A DNA stretch of 64,000 nt from Timema cristinae (Eukaryota; Arthropoda; Insecta; Phasmatodea; Timematidae). Below are positions 24,300 through 35,000 of the stretch, piece by piece. The stretch is taken from contig JBCFYV010000100.1 in the NCBI GenBank assembly GCA_039000515.1, forward strand, positions 26,594,818 through 26,658,817, given 5' to 3'. A program made the translations under genes and the position numbers. The notes beneath the pieces are model-generated. The model searched no databases and was not told the DNA's origin. It worked only from the letters and a program-made list of their open reading frames with translations. Position 1 is the first letter of the stretch, and the number at the start of each line of letters is the position of its first letter.

Positions 24300-25743
24300 C
24301 CCACCCTTCGATTAATGCAGGGACAAGAGCAATGTACAAACAGGATGTTACATACTAAATCATTTCTTAGAAGAAAAGTAGAACCACTCATGTCTAGATT
24401 AGTTAAAATTTAGTCGTTTTAGACTTCATTACATGCCAAATGTAGGTTTTTCATAGGTAGTATCTTGTATGCAAATAAAATGTTGTTAACATATTTGAAC
24501 CGATGACGACAGAATATAATAAATGCATGTAGGAGTAGATATAAATATCAATATCGTGTTTTCCTCAGAATTAAGTGGGATGAAGGAGGACACGAGAGAA
24601 TGTAGCCTAAGTGTTTACTTAAGGTTGTGTTTTCAGTTTCCATAGCAAACCATTATTTTAGGCAAAATAACGTTCTGGAATATTTGTAATAAGCATTTAG
24701 CATTCAATGAAAAACTTTTTTAAATTAAGAGAAAGTTTATCAATTTCTAAGACACCTTAACAGATATTTCAAGGAACTGTTTAAATAACTAAAAAAATTA
24801 AACTTGTGTCTACTAGGAAAATGTTTTAGTTTTAAAAACCCATAAAAACTGCAAAAAAATAGTGTCCTTAACTCACAATCCCTGCCATCTCAACCCAAGG
24901 GCGTAGAATACTTCAGATTAGATCAGTGGTATTCAACCTTTTTTTGTTTGCGTACCCCCAAATATATAATTTATATTAAACTTTGTACCCCCAAAGTGGT
25001 TAGTACGTATTGCAAGATATATTCTATAAGCAACATTTAGTAAAACGAGAATAGAATATGTCGCGCCCAGATAGCATATCCTTATGTCCGGGTCTCGTGA
25101 CTAAGCCTAAATCTGGCCTTTTTTTATTCGGTGTTTATTAATTATTACATATATAATTTTTTTTGTACTCTACGACGTATCCGCGACATGCACACCCAGG
25201 TTGAAAACCAATACTTAATTGAGTGACATATTCTTTACACTGCGGTATTTCTTGTGGTAATGGCAGTTTTGAAGCCCCGTTATGTCTAGAGCTTGGATTC
25301 TTAACGTAATAAGCAATAAGTCACATTTTAATTATGCCAGTTAGAAAAAAAGAAAAGTGAAATGTCGGCGAATTAGGTTGGAGGGACAATTTTTCAGGTA
25401 TTACTGAATTCTACATATTTTAGAAGATATTACATAAAATTACATAATTTGCGCATTTTCACCATGCTATAATTTTATATCTTTCCTAGGGAAAATCCTT
25501 TTAAATGATATATCACTAATTTTCAGTCAACCTGTACTTTCATAAAGGAATTTATCCAGTGAAGGGATGGCAGTGATCAAAGTCCAAGCTGTGGGGGGTA
25601 TGTAATGCGGTTTTGCCAGAAAAGGCCAGCTGCACACATCCGTTTTTAAACGTGCGGCGTTACTGCGGTGCCGTAGCGGGACTGGACAAATCAATACACA
25701 CTGCGGGAAATGACGCACAGTACTCATTCTGCCGCCATCAGAG
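24300..25743. other. AT-rich DNA with a possible old hAT fragment
   Basis: CAGTGGTATTCAACCTTTTT at 24925 and the inverted GGTTGAAAACCAATAC ending about 25214 look like degenerate hAT ends enclosing about 290 bp with repeated GTACCCCCAAA. No target duplication is clear. Nothing else is seen in this stretch. Confidence 0.4.
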
Positions 25744-26038
25744 ATATTATTATTATTATAATACCGCTTCTTACTACCCGTTCAGATTATACACACTTAT
25801 GCTAATTTGTAATGGTAGGGTGATTGTGAGATGAAATGGAGGACCTACAGTTTAAATTGGAATCCGAACCACAGTGGAGGCCTGGCATTCCACACATTCA
25901 CAAGTTGTGGATTAATACACGTCTTGTCAGAGGTGAAGATAGGGTTTGGTAATCAGCTAAATCTATGTCGGGAACGAGGATTGAACCCTGGACCCAGCAC
26001 AGAAGTACGACACCTTACCCCAAGACCGCCAGGTCACC
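25744..26038 (-). mobile_element. SINE1 copy, subtype with TTGTG...TTAATAC insertion
   Basis: Full-length minus-orientation SINE1 carrying the subtype segment CAAGTTGTGGATTAATAC and a GGACCCAGCAC head region rather than GGCCGCCAGCAC. It ends GACCGCCAGGTCACC. Strongly mutated compared with the 58 kb copy. Confidence 0.9.
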
Positions 26039-26336
26039 CTTAATAGAGATTAATGTAGTCGGATAAAAAGTGTAATTTTGGCTTATATTGTATGCAATTT
26101 GATTAATAAGATTAAAGAATGGTTAGGTTATTGTTTCTTGAAATAAGTTACTGAGAGACCGGAGGTATTTTATACTCTGGTAAGTATAGTAAGAACAAGT
26201 ATTATTCAACCATTTAAATATGCATCGTAAACTGAGGTAAGTAATCGCAAGTACTTTTGATAGTTAACATTCTGTAATTCACGTATCGAACACTATGGGA
26301 AATTGATTATGTAACCTTTAAAATAGGTACAAAATA

Positions 26337-27663
26337 CGATGGTTATCCAGAAAGTAAGGTTACAACATTTATTTAGGATCCAAAAATGCTTTTATTTAAT
26401 TGAAATTCACAGGATATTTCACAAATATATTAGACTATTTTTCAACGTAATCGCCGTCGAGATCGAGACATTCCTGTAGTCGGGGCACCAGCTTTTGTAT
26501 GCCAGTGTTATAGATCTCCCCGCCAACTCTTTCAGCCACTTCACAGCTTCCTCGACCTCCTGATTGTTGGAAAAACGTTTCCCACCCAAAAACTCCTTTA
26601 GTTTAGTGAAAAGGTTATAGTCCGAAGGCGCCAAGTCGGGTGAATGGGGGGAGGGGACAATATCCCATCAAAACGATGTCAGTCAGCAGCTCCTATGAAA
26701 CTCGCGCCGTGTGGGGCCTGGCGTTGTCATGCATGAGGCTGACTCCCGGGTCAGCATTCCCCTTCTGCGGTTCTGAATGGCTCTTGAGGTTTTTTAGGGT
26801 ATTGCAGTAACCCTCTGTATTAATGGTAGTCCTTTTTAGGCATAAAATTCCACCAAAAGGACCCCCTTACGGTCCCAAAAAACAGATGCCATGACTTTTT
26901 TGGCTGAATGGGTTGTCTTGAAGCATTTTGGTGGCTGGGGAAGATGAATGACGCCACTGAAGTGATTTCTTTTGGATTCTGGGGTGTAGTGACACCCACG
27001 TCTCATCCCCCGTCACTATAGAGTCCAGAAAAGCTTCTCCTTCCAGTACAAAAGATCCAAAAATTCACGCGCGGCGGGGACGCGATTTTGACGGTGCTCC
27101 GGTGTGAGCATTCGGGGCACCCATCTCGCACACAACTTCTTATAACCAAGTTTTTCCGACACAATTTCACCAAAGAGACTTCGATAAATATCAGTAAATT
27201 TTTCGTGAAGGTCGTCAAGCGTCACACGGCGGTCATTTCGGACTTGTTCTTCGATTTTTTCGCACAGTTCGTCAAATCACTGATGGTCTCCCACTCCTTG
27301 CCTCGTCGGGGATCAGTACGGCCTTCTCTGAACAACCTAACCCACTTTGTGACATGTTGTTGACTCATCACATCACTACCATAAACTTCCACGAGCTTCC
27401 GATGGACATTCGCGGCAGTATTGTTCTGCAAAGTCAAAAAACGGATGAACGCGCGAATCTCGCACGGACAGGAGGTGGCGGGAGCGCGCGACGACCCCTC
27501 TATCGGAAGAATTTACTGTGACTGAAAAAAATGACCGACAAACACGCGGGACCAAACAAACTAACCGTTAAGATACCCCCTACACGTCAGGTGCACCAAA
27601 TTTGAAACAAAATTTTCCCCGGCCTCAGGAGCCCTTGTAACCTTACTTTCTGGATGACCCTCG
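26337..27663 (-). mobile_element. mariner transposon relic (1,327 bp) with TA flanks
   Basis: The left end CGATGGTTATCCAGAAAGTA and the right end read inward, CGAGGGTCATCCAGAAAGTA, both continue AGGTTACAA, and TA flanks each end (26335-26336, 27664-27665). Minus-strand translation shows an N-terminal DNA-binding region (SQQHVTKWVRLFREGR near 27350), GDETWVS near 26995, MHDNARPHTA near 26725 and APSDYNLFTKLKEFLGGKRF near 26620. These are the three catalytic acids of a DD34D transposase. Frameshifts and stops are present, so it is inactive. It is a different mariner lineage from the copy at 2216-3516 although the inner TIR TCCAGAAAG is shared. Confidence 0.95.
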
Positions 27664-27761
27664 TAAAATACTTTCTTCAAAATATTAACCATTTTGAATT
27701 AAGACATTTTCGCTCTTATATTATAAAACATGAACTGTCTTGGGTATCCACCCCCAAATTA

Positions 27762-28049
27762 TTATTATTAGCAGCGCGTCTTACTACCCGTTCGGGTTAT
27801 ACGCACTTACACTAATGTGTAATGGTAGGGTGATTGAGAGATGAAATGGAGGACTCACAGTTTAACGTGGGATCCGAACCACGGTGGAGGCCTGGCATTC
27901 TCCACATTCACAAGTTGTGATTAATACAAGTCTTGTCAGAGGTGAAGGAAGGGTTTGGTAATCAGATAAATTTGTGCCGGGACCGAGGATTGAACCCCGG
28001 ACCCCAGCATAGAAGTCCGACACCTTACCCCTAACCACCAGGTCACCCA
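27762..28049 (-). mobile_element. SINE1 copy (TTAATAC subtype) with 13 bp target-site duplication
   Basis: Full-length minus-orientation copy flanked by CACCCCCAAATTA at 27749-27761 and 28050-28062. It carries ACAAGTTGTGATTAATACAA and GGACCCCAGCAT. Confidence 0.95.
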
Positions 28050-28934
28050 CACCCCCAAATTAAATAATTAAATTCCAAACTTGCACAAAAATCATAAATT
28101 TCTGAGATGTTACTGGTCTTTCTTTACTACTAGCCCAGTGATTTAAAAAAGAAAATTGACTTAAAAACCAATACCGCCTGAAAATGCTAAACTAAGTTGG
28201 TTCCACAAAATATGAGGGTTGTGTTAGTTCAAGAAATGTCACAGACTATTTTATTTGTATGTTATTTCATATAAAATAGGAGATAAATTCGTATCGAAAG
28301 GCCAGGTGTGCTTTGAAAAGAGTATAACCTATATTTCTTTAATTTCCGACACCCAAGATAATAAAATTTACGCTACTTTTGAGTTCTTCCCAGAACTCAA
28401 AATTAAAGAGTAATCCCCCCCCCCCTTTTCTAATAATAATATCACTATTAATGTAACTTGCTCAGTGGCTACAACACTTTGAAAACCACGAAGTGTTAGC
28501 CACTATCATACAGCAATTCCCCTATATAGTTTAGAGAAGTATAAACAGGAAGAGTGACAATGGTGCAGTTGTTTTTCTGCCGACAGTGAAATAACAAATT
28601 ACTTCCCTGGAGTACCTCTCGCTGAATACATAAAGTCTTGCAGCGAGACATTAGGACGATCTAGGATACAATATTTGTTTGCGAACCAGTTACTGTAGTA
28701 ATGTTTTCTTTATTGGCAGCATAGTAGGTTTTGGTTGTATTTAGAAACATTTTGCAAAATCAGGGTGACAAACCTACCCAAAGCCCAGTCTCCCGATCAG
28801 GGACCCGGCGTGTAATTCGTGTGCGAGTCATTGGCCACAATGGGATTGATTAGACGTTTACATGTATTTTTTCTTCTGAATCTAACTTCATACGACGTGG
28901 ATATTAAACTAACATTCCCTCAGTATGCGGCCTG

Positions 28935-29080
28935 ACCTTGCACACCACCGGCTGACCTGTCAGTCTCGTATTACCTGGCGGTGACGGCGAGGTCTGGATT
29001 CGAATCCGGGCCCGGTATACTGGACTTTGGATTTCCGTTTTCCACTCTTCACCTCCTCTAATTCCTCCTACCCTCCACCA
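28935..29080 (+). mobile_element. tRNA-headed SINE fragment
   Basis: The B-box-like GGATTCGAATCCGGGCCC at about 28995 is followed by GGATTTCCGTTTTCCACTC and CACCTCCTCTAATTCCTCC, which parallels the body of SINE2 after its head. The shared tail is missing. A second B-box-like motif and the strand are clear; the family is provisional. Confidence 0.5.
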
Positions 29081-29081
29081 T

Positions 29082-29380
29082 TATGTATAATAATAAAAGT
29101 GTGTGTGTGGCGCGCGCGCGATGCCCTGCCAAAACTACGGCACACAGATCTGAAATTTTTAACATTGGTGGACGAAAGGAGGTCCGAATTCACCTCAGAG
29201 CAGGATTTCTTTTTATCTTTAAATAGCTTTTTACTAAACTTTTTGACCAATTTTTGAAGAAAATTTGTTAATCTGATAATTAAATTCTCATGGCAAATCA
29301 GGCACCAGGGGACTTATATAAATTCTTATACCAAGTGGGGCACAGGCAAGCTACGGGCAACGCCGTGCGGGATTGCTAGT
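29082..29380 (+). mobile_element. Helitron-like 3' end
   Basis: The stretch ends ACGGGCAACGCCGTGCGGGA then TTGCTAGT: a short GC-rich hairpin (ACGG/CCGT) followed by a CTAGT terminus, the Helitron 3' pattern. Upstream text AAAGTGTGTGTGTGGCGCGC and GATCTGAAATTTTTAACATT fits short insect Helitron-type elements. The 5' limit is uncertain. Confidence 0.5.
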
Positions 29381-29530
29381 CTATACCAATATTATAAAGA
29401 GAATAGATTTGATTTTTTGTTTGTGTTTGTAATGGATAAACTCAAAAACTACTGGACCGATTTAAAAAATTCTTTCACCAATATAAAGCTACATAATTAG
29501 CGAGTAACATAGGATATATTTTATTTGAAA
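29380..29530 (+). mobile_element. Helitron-like 5' end directly abutting the previous element
   Basis: TCTATACCAATATTATAAAG followed by GATTTGATTTTTTGTTTGTG, ACTACTGGACCGATTT and AAAGCTACATAATTAGCGAG is a composition I associate with 5' ends of dispersed insect Helitron-type repeats (from memory). No replication-helicase coding sequence and no clear 3' end were seen. Confidence 0.45.
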
Positions 29531-29539
29531 ATTTAGTTT

Positions 29540-30555
29540 ATTCCGCATAAAAATGTCGATAGTATATTATATAGTCGTTGGGGAAAAAAGTTGAGGGGAA
29601 TGGTGGAAGGGGGGGTAGTGGGTGAGGGGGCTATACAGTGACGGTAGGACTGTATTTAAAAAAATAAGTAAAAAAGTTTGTTTTTATATTGACATGATGG
29701 ATATTTGAAGCTTTGTTTTACAGGATTCTTTACAATATTTTTTTACAGGGAAGGGGGCTAGTTGTCAATAAATGGAAAACTCTTGAAAGCGCGTAAGGTG
29801 GAGCAGCGAGGGTTTTCAAAATGCCTACCTGGAGATTTCACAAGCAAAAAACTGCAACCCGAGGGAGCCCTCTGTAAGGTCTTGTTTTGATAAATATGCT
29901 AAGAGGAATAATCCAGGATGAAAGAGGAATACTCAGAATCATTGTAAAGTTGATGCGTCGGTACATAGAACAAGAAATATTTTAACACTGGTGACTGGCC
30001 AGCCGATAAGGATTTATAAATTTGAATATTTTTATTTTACTAAAATTAGCATTGAATAGTCATGTTGATTATATCAAAGGTTGAAAGGCTTTCAACCACT
30101 GTTACTAGCAAGTGTAGATGTATATAATTTTATTGTCAACGTACACTAATTTTATTTACGATTGGACGTAAGTTAGAAAAGCCACTAAATATATTTGTAC
30201 ATATTCATACTTCAAGTCATGTGATCTATAGTTGTCACTTTTGAAAGTTATCATCAACACCCATAATATAACATTAATTTAGTAATTTTTTATCAATGTT
30301 GATTGCAAACACAAGTGATTAAAGTCAGGTTAAGTTATATTTAATCTGAGTTAAATTATGGTTAAGTTAGATTTAGTCTGATTTATATGAGAAACATTAT
30401 AAATTATTTTGTATTTATTAAATAATGTAGTTCAACGTTTTGTCTTTGGTAATCCAGTGTGAGTAATAAACTAGTCTACATAGAGATTCTAAAATAGTAT
30501 TGTTCTCGAATGTGATCAACTCTTACGTTTTCAAATAGAAATTACATTCTTCATT
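29540..30555. other. AT-rich DNA without assignable features
   Basis: Nothing recognised on either strand apart from a G-rich run near 29600-29630. Confidence 0.4.
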
Positions 30556-30556
30556 T

Positions 30557-30782
30557 ATTCACTATTATTAGCAAGAGTTTTAACACACATACGCTTATAT
30601 ATTAGTTACGTTAATGGCTTAGGGATTAGGAGTGTTGAACTTGGAGGAAGTGTACCCACATTTGCATGGAAGGAGAGTGGGGAAACTGTTTAGGAGAAAA
30701 CCCCTTCAGTCCACCAGATCGGCAGTCTAGTCTATTGAAAGAGTAGCTCCTTAGATCACGCGGACACAAAAGCGGGTTTTTA
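30557..30782 (-). mobile_element. Diverged SINE2-like copy
   Basis: In minus orientation it retains ATTAGTTACGTTAATGGCTTAG, GGAAGTGTACCCACATTTGC and GGAGAGTGGGGAAACTGTTT, matching the SINE2 body, and a degenerate tRNA head near 30720-30780. Tail mostly lost. Confidence 0.65.
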
Positions 30783-31379
30783 AAAGCCGCACAGTAATAG
30801 AAAACAAAAGTCAATCAACTTCTAAATAGGGCTAGTTCACTGTTGCAGCAGTAGAGAATGTTGAGCACGTATGCAACTCGCGCTGTGAATTATTGTAGAA
30901 TGTTTGTCATGTTTATTGCAGTCTAGTCCATCCTCATAGGTGGGCACGCGGACTAATCATCAAGCTCGTCTAGTCTCGTCTCGTTTGCAAGTGACAGGTG
31001 GTCAGGGATTGATGCGCCCCCAACCCCCAGGTTTTCTATTCTTAAGATAGCAGTACATTTCTTATAAACCTAATGCCTACCTCAGTGAATTTAAATGCCG
31101 GTAGCCCGGCCGGTAGAAAGGTATCGTCCAAGATGAAATAAGTTTAAATATAATTTGTACAAGTTTATGCTAGTGTTTCAAAACATTTGAGGATTTTTTA
31201 TAAATATAGGTATGAACATTAAACAAACATCTTGGTGGCAAGCATTTCTTCTGTATGCTCGTGTAGGCCAAAAATGAAGAACCCACCTTCAAGATCCCTC
31301 AAAAACCCTCAAGTAGAAAATGTTGAGAGTCGCAATACCTTTCTGTCTATGTCCCTCGAAAGTTAGAGATTATAGAAAA

Positions 31380-31664
31380 CAGGGTGGTTACAAAACATTT
31401 TACAAATCCCTGACTGTTTATTTATTATTGATCGCATGTTAAAAAAAGTTTCTATCTACTAAACATTTACGGTTTTATCAGTTATTTTTAAAATTAAAAT
31501 GCTATTTTATTAAGGATTAACTTTTGTTTTAGTGTTTTATTGCGAAATTAATGGGATATTTAAGAATTTTTAATTCCCTAACTTTTCCTTATTTTTAGAT
31601 AAATTCCCTACATTTCCCTGTCATCCAAAAATTCCCCGACTTTTCCCCGTCTGTAGCCACTATG
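31380..31664. mobile_element. TTCCCTG-rich element with TIR-like ends
   Basis: The left end CAGGGTGGTTACA and right end read inward CATAGTGGCTACA agree at 10 of 13 positions. Inside are AAATCCCTGACTG, AATTCCCTAACTTTTCC, AAATTCCCTACATTTCCCTG and AATTCCCCGACTTTTCCCCG. Same family as 3787-4210. Confidence 0.55.
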
Positions 31665-32212
31665 AACATAGTTTTAAATTGTTCTGTGCTGTTTAAATGA
31701 AAACATGGTAAGATAATCAAAGTGATTTCAGTAGTGTGAAGTTTACTGCGTGTAGAAAATCAAACTAGACTTTTTTACTGAAGCAATATTTTATCTATTT
31801 TGACAAAACTAAAAAAATCTCTAAGAACTGCACAAATTACTGAGCACGCGTTCCACCCCACCCCACCTTGCAAACGAAATGTATCTCGCCCGTGTGACCG
31901 TTTGTATTAAATATCAGTTTCTTTTCTCTACATAGAAGTGCGTCGTACATGTGTACGCACATCAGCCAGCGCACAACACACACACACGCATTACAACTTC
32001 ATATTGATTTTCCCCTCGAGAATGACCCCCTTCCACAGTTTTTTCCCAGCTACCAGGTACAGCTGCTGGGAAAGAAAGCCCGGCCTAGAGAAATGTAGCG
32101 CTGGTTTCCCAGAGAATTCATTTCTTCTCGTGAACTTGCCCTGCATCCCTTCACATTTCTAAATAGTATTAAATGTTATTTTATCGATAGATCGGAGTGG
32201 GCATTCAAGAAT

Positions 32213-32566
32213 AACATTCCAGCAAAATTCCCCGGTTCTTCTGGCAAAAATAAAAGTCTTCCCGGATTTTTAAAAACTTTTACTCCAGTTGTGGTTAAAT
32301 TATTCTGAATAAGCTAATTTTGTTAAAGGTGTGTCGAACACTCCACTAAATTTTACTAACTGAACAAGTATTGTTTATACCTCCTGAACATATTTTGAGT
32401 GGTCCTACCTCAAAAATTTAAAGAGTGAGGATAGACCTTGAAGCTATTAATAAAAGTGGCCCTCGCCTTTAGATTCCCGGCAGATGGTAAAGTTCAACAC
32501 ATTTCCCGCCTTCCCCGACGCACAAAATTCCAGAATAATTTCCGGTTTTCTCGATCAATGGCCAAA
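32213..32566. mobile_element. Degenerate TTCCCTG/TTCCCCG-rich element
   Basis: The ends carry CCAGCAAAATTCCCCGGTTC and, on the right, CACATTTCCCGCCTTCCCCG with AATTCCAGAATAATTTCCGG. The arrangement of two C-rich flanks around an AT-rich core matches the family at 3787 and 31380. Boundaries are approximate. Confidence 0.4.
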
Positions 32567-32994
32567 CTAACATTTAAACAAGTAATTCAATATTGAAAAA
32601 GATTACATAAATGCACATTCACACTCAAGCCGCCAAAGGAATCAACTAGCACCTTTTGATTTGTTTTTAATGTTTTTTTTAACCATCATCTACTTATCAA
32701 ATGTAATACATGATCAAAGCTGATATACTTTCTAAGTTTTGAAATTCGTTAATTTCTCCGGGATTCAGACAAAAAATATCGGTATTTTATAAGCATATAA
32801 GTAAAAATCTCTTTTTTATTTCAGTTTTCTATAAAATTAACATGACATGAATAAAAAATGTTACACTTAGTATTTCTAAATTTAAAACAAAAATATATGC
32901 AAATTCCAATGAATAAAAAAAAAAAATCCCGGTTTTAAAGGTGAGTCTGCCCTCAAGTTCTAAATATTTGACATGATCAAAAGGATTAACTAAG

Positions 32995-33258
32995 GAACCC
33001 ACCTCGGTGGCGTGGTTGGCTAACGCGCTAGTCGTGTTGAGCTCGGCTGCTGAGGACGGGAAGATCGAGGTTCGAATCTCGGTCGGGTGAACGGGGTGGT
33101 TTTTCCTAAATGGTTTTCCACACTCCCTACACGCAAATGCGAGTTCACGTCCTCTAATTCAACCTTCCCTATTCCTGATCCATTAGCGTAGTTAGTACTT
33201 AAAGCGTATAACCCGAACGGGTAGTAAGACGCGGTGCTAAATAGTAATAATAATAATT
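32995..33258 (+). mobile_element. SINE2 copy (tRNA-derived), full length
   Basis: Head CCTCGGTGGCGTGGTTGGCT then AACGCGC (A box) and GGTTCGAATCTCGG (B box at about 33070), then GGTTTTTCCTAAATGG and CACTCCCTACACGCAAATGC. The 3' part CCCGAACGGGTAGTAAGACG plus GGTGCTAA and a (TAA)n tail is identical to that of SINE1. Confidence 0.92.
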
Positions 33259-33373
33259 TACCGAGGAGCCAATATATAGGTAAAGATATTTTAAATTGCT
33301 AACTCTAGCATTGCATAAAAGATTTAAACCGAGCTAACCATAAAATAGCGTGAAAGAATTATCTACCCCTCGG

Positions 33374-33394
33374 GTGTGTGTGTGTGTGTGTGTG
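33374..33394. repeat. (GT)n microsatellite
   Basis: About ten GT dinucleotides in a row, followed by GATGTGACGTGTGTGTT. Confidence 0.95.
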
Positions 33395-33959
33395 ATGTGA
33401 CGTGTGTGTTGTAAAAAGGATCCTAGCACATCTACAATTTATATAATCAAAATCTGAGCAAATGCAAATCTAGAATTCAACTCTTCGTATTATCCACGAA
33501 GCTCAGAGCTTAGAACATAATATAGTGAATTATTTATTAGTTGCGAATGATCCGAAATAAAAATGATACCCCTGCATTTATGTCGGTCTAAGCCAATAAA
33601 CAGCACACTATCCTTAATATCCGTTAATGCAGTTTATAGATAAGATATAGAGTGAATGAATGAAGTAAGACCGCAGGCACACACATAAAAGCACTGCGAT
33701 TAAATAAAGGTAATAAATCTTCAAGGAAACGAAAGGTAGAAATAAGGCCCATCTGCTGAATAGCGGCCTCAAAAAGGAGGTAATCCAACATTTGCCCGGA
33801 AGGAATCTTTGTAAATGCGTGTACAACAAAATATTAGAAATTTTCAATTCAAATGTGTGTACAAATTGAAAGCAATAAGGACATTTAAAAAATATTAAAC
33901 GCCAGAATATACCAGTCATTGTCAAAAGAGTAATAGTTAATCTCTTATTCCAAGAGTCC

Positions 33960-34125
33960 AACTAGCGGCTTCTATCGGCTGGTGTTTGTAACAGAAACGC
34001 GACGCCAGAGAGTAGTGATGACTTTTGCTGGAAGATGGCGGAACTACGCACACATACGCGAAGCTACGCAATCTACAATAAGTGCAAACAGTTGCAACTT
34101 TTCCAAGCCGGCGGATTTGTGCATT
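33960..34125. promoter_or_regulatory. CpG-richer segment with a YY1-like motif
   Basis: Contains GGAAGATGGCGGAAC at about 34030 (YY1-type AANATGGCG core), AACGCGACGCC and ACATACGCGAAGCTACGC in otherwise AT-rich DNA. Such cores are common just downstream of animal start sites. There is no coding exon here. Confidence 0.25.
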
Positions 34126-34528
34126 TACTTGATTAATTATCTAAACGGTACTAGTTAACAACTCGAATCCGTTACAATAATATAAAATAAAAAAATACAT
34201 AATTAATGGATGATACATTAGCAAGTATTAATTAAATAAAGGTAATCGTTTGTGGATAAGCTACTTAAAAATTATTCAAAACATTCAACTACGAAAGAAA
34301 ATTGAATATCCTCCAAAATTGCTATTCCAACTGAAAATAGCACTACAGAGACATTTCTATAAAACGTATGAGTGACCGACCAGCGAGGGGTGTGTGGCAA
34401 TTTTTATAAAAATAAAATAAAAAAGAATCTTAATCGAACTATATATTGTATTTAATTTGTAGCAGCAGGCTAAATTCTTTAATATACAAAGACTTAGGCC
34501 TACTGAGGATACGAAACTAGCTATGCAG

Positions 34529-34531
<3 letters not shown>

Positions 34532-34567
<36 letters not shown>

Positions 34568-34740
34568 GCACCGCGTCTTACTACCCGTTCGGGTTATACG
34601 CACTTACGCTAATGTGTAATGGTAGGGTGATTGTGAGATGAAATGGAGGACCTATAGTTTAACGTGGAATCCGAACCACGGTGGAGGCCTGACATTCCTC
34701 ACATTCACAATAGATGTCTTGTCAGAGGTGAAGGAAGTGT
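34532..34740 (-). mobile_element. SINE1 copy, 5'-truncated, 8 bp target-site duplication
   Basis: Minus-orientation copy with a long (TTA)n tail of about 12 units at 34532-34566. It is flanked by TGCAGGTA at 34524-34531 and 34741-34748, so the 5' truncation is at the integration edge. Confidence 0.93.
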
Positions 34741-34844
34741 TGCAGGTAATAAAAAACCATTAAAGTGGCAAGATGTAAAGTGTTAAAACATCAATAAGTA
34801 GGCTACAGCTTATCAACAAACTTAATTTAAGGTGGGGGTTTAGT

Positions 34845-35000
34845 GATCGCGAGAAAAGCTCGATTTTTTTAAGCAAAACGTTTTTGGACAACATTAATAA
34901 AATATTTCTCCACAAGAAACAGAGTTTAATTTTCTCCAAGTAGTGTTATCAACAGTTGTTAATCTGTTATGAGCATAGCGTCATTAGATGATACCTTTTG
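34845..35000. repeat. Interspersed repeat related to 39541-39665 and 52440-52700
   Basis: GCGAGAAAAG and TCTCCACAAGAAACAG resemble 52440-52545 on the same strand. AACAGTTGTTAATCTGTTAT then GAGCATAGCG is the reverse complement of CGCTATGCTCATGACAGATA at 52651. The family is undescribed here and non-coding. Confidence 0.5.

Noticed and set aside
33614..33961. 115-codon minus-strand frame rich in hydrophobic residues
   Set aside because: AT-rich translation naturally gives Phe/Leu/Ile-rich peptides; no conserved motif or exon signal.
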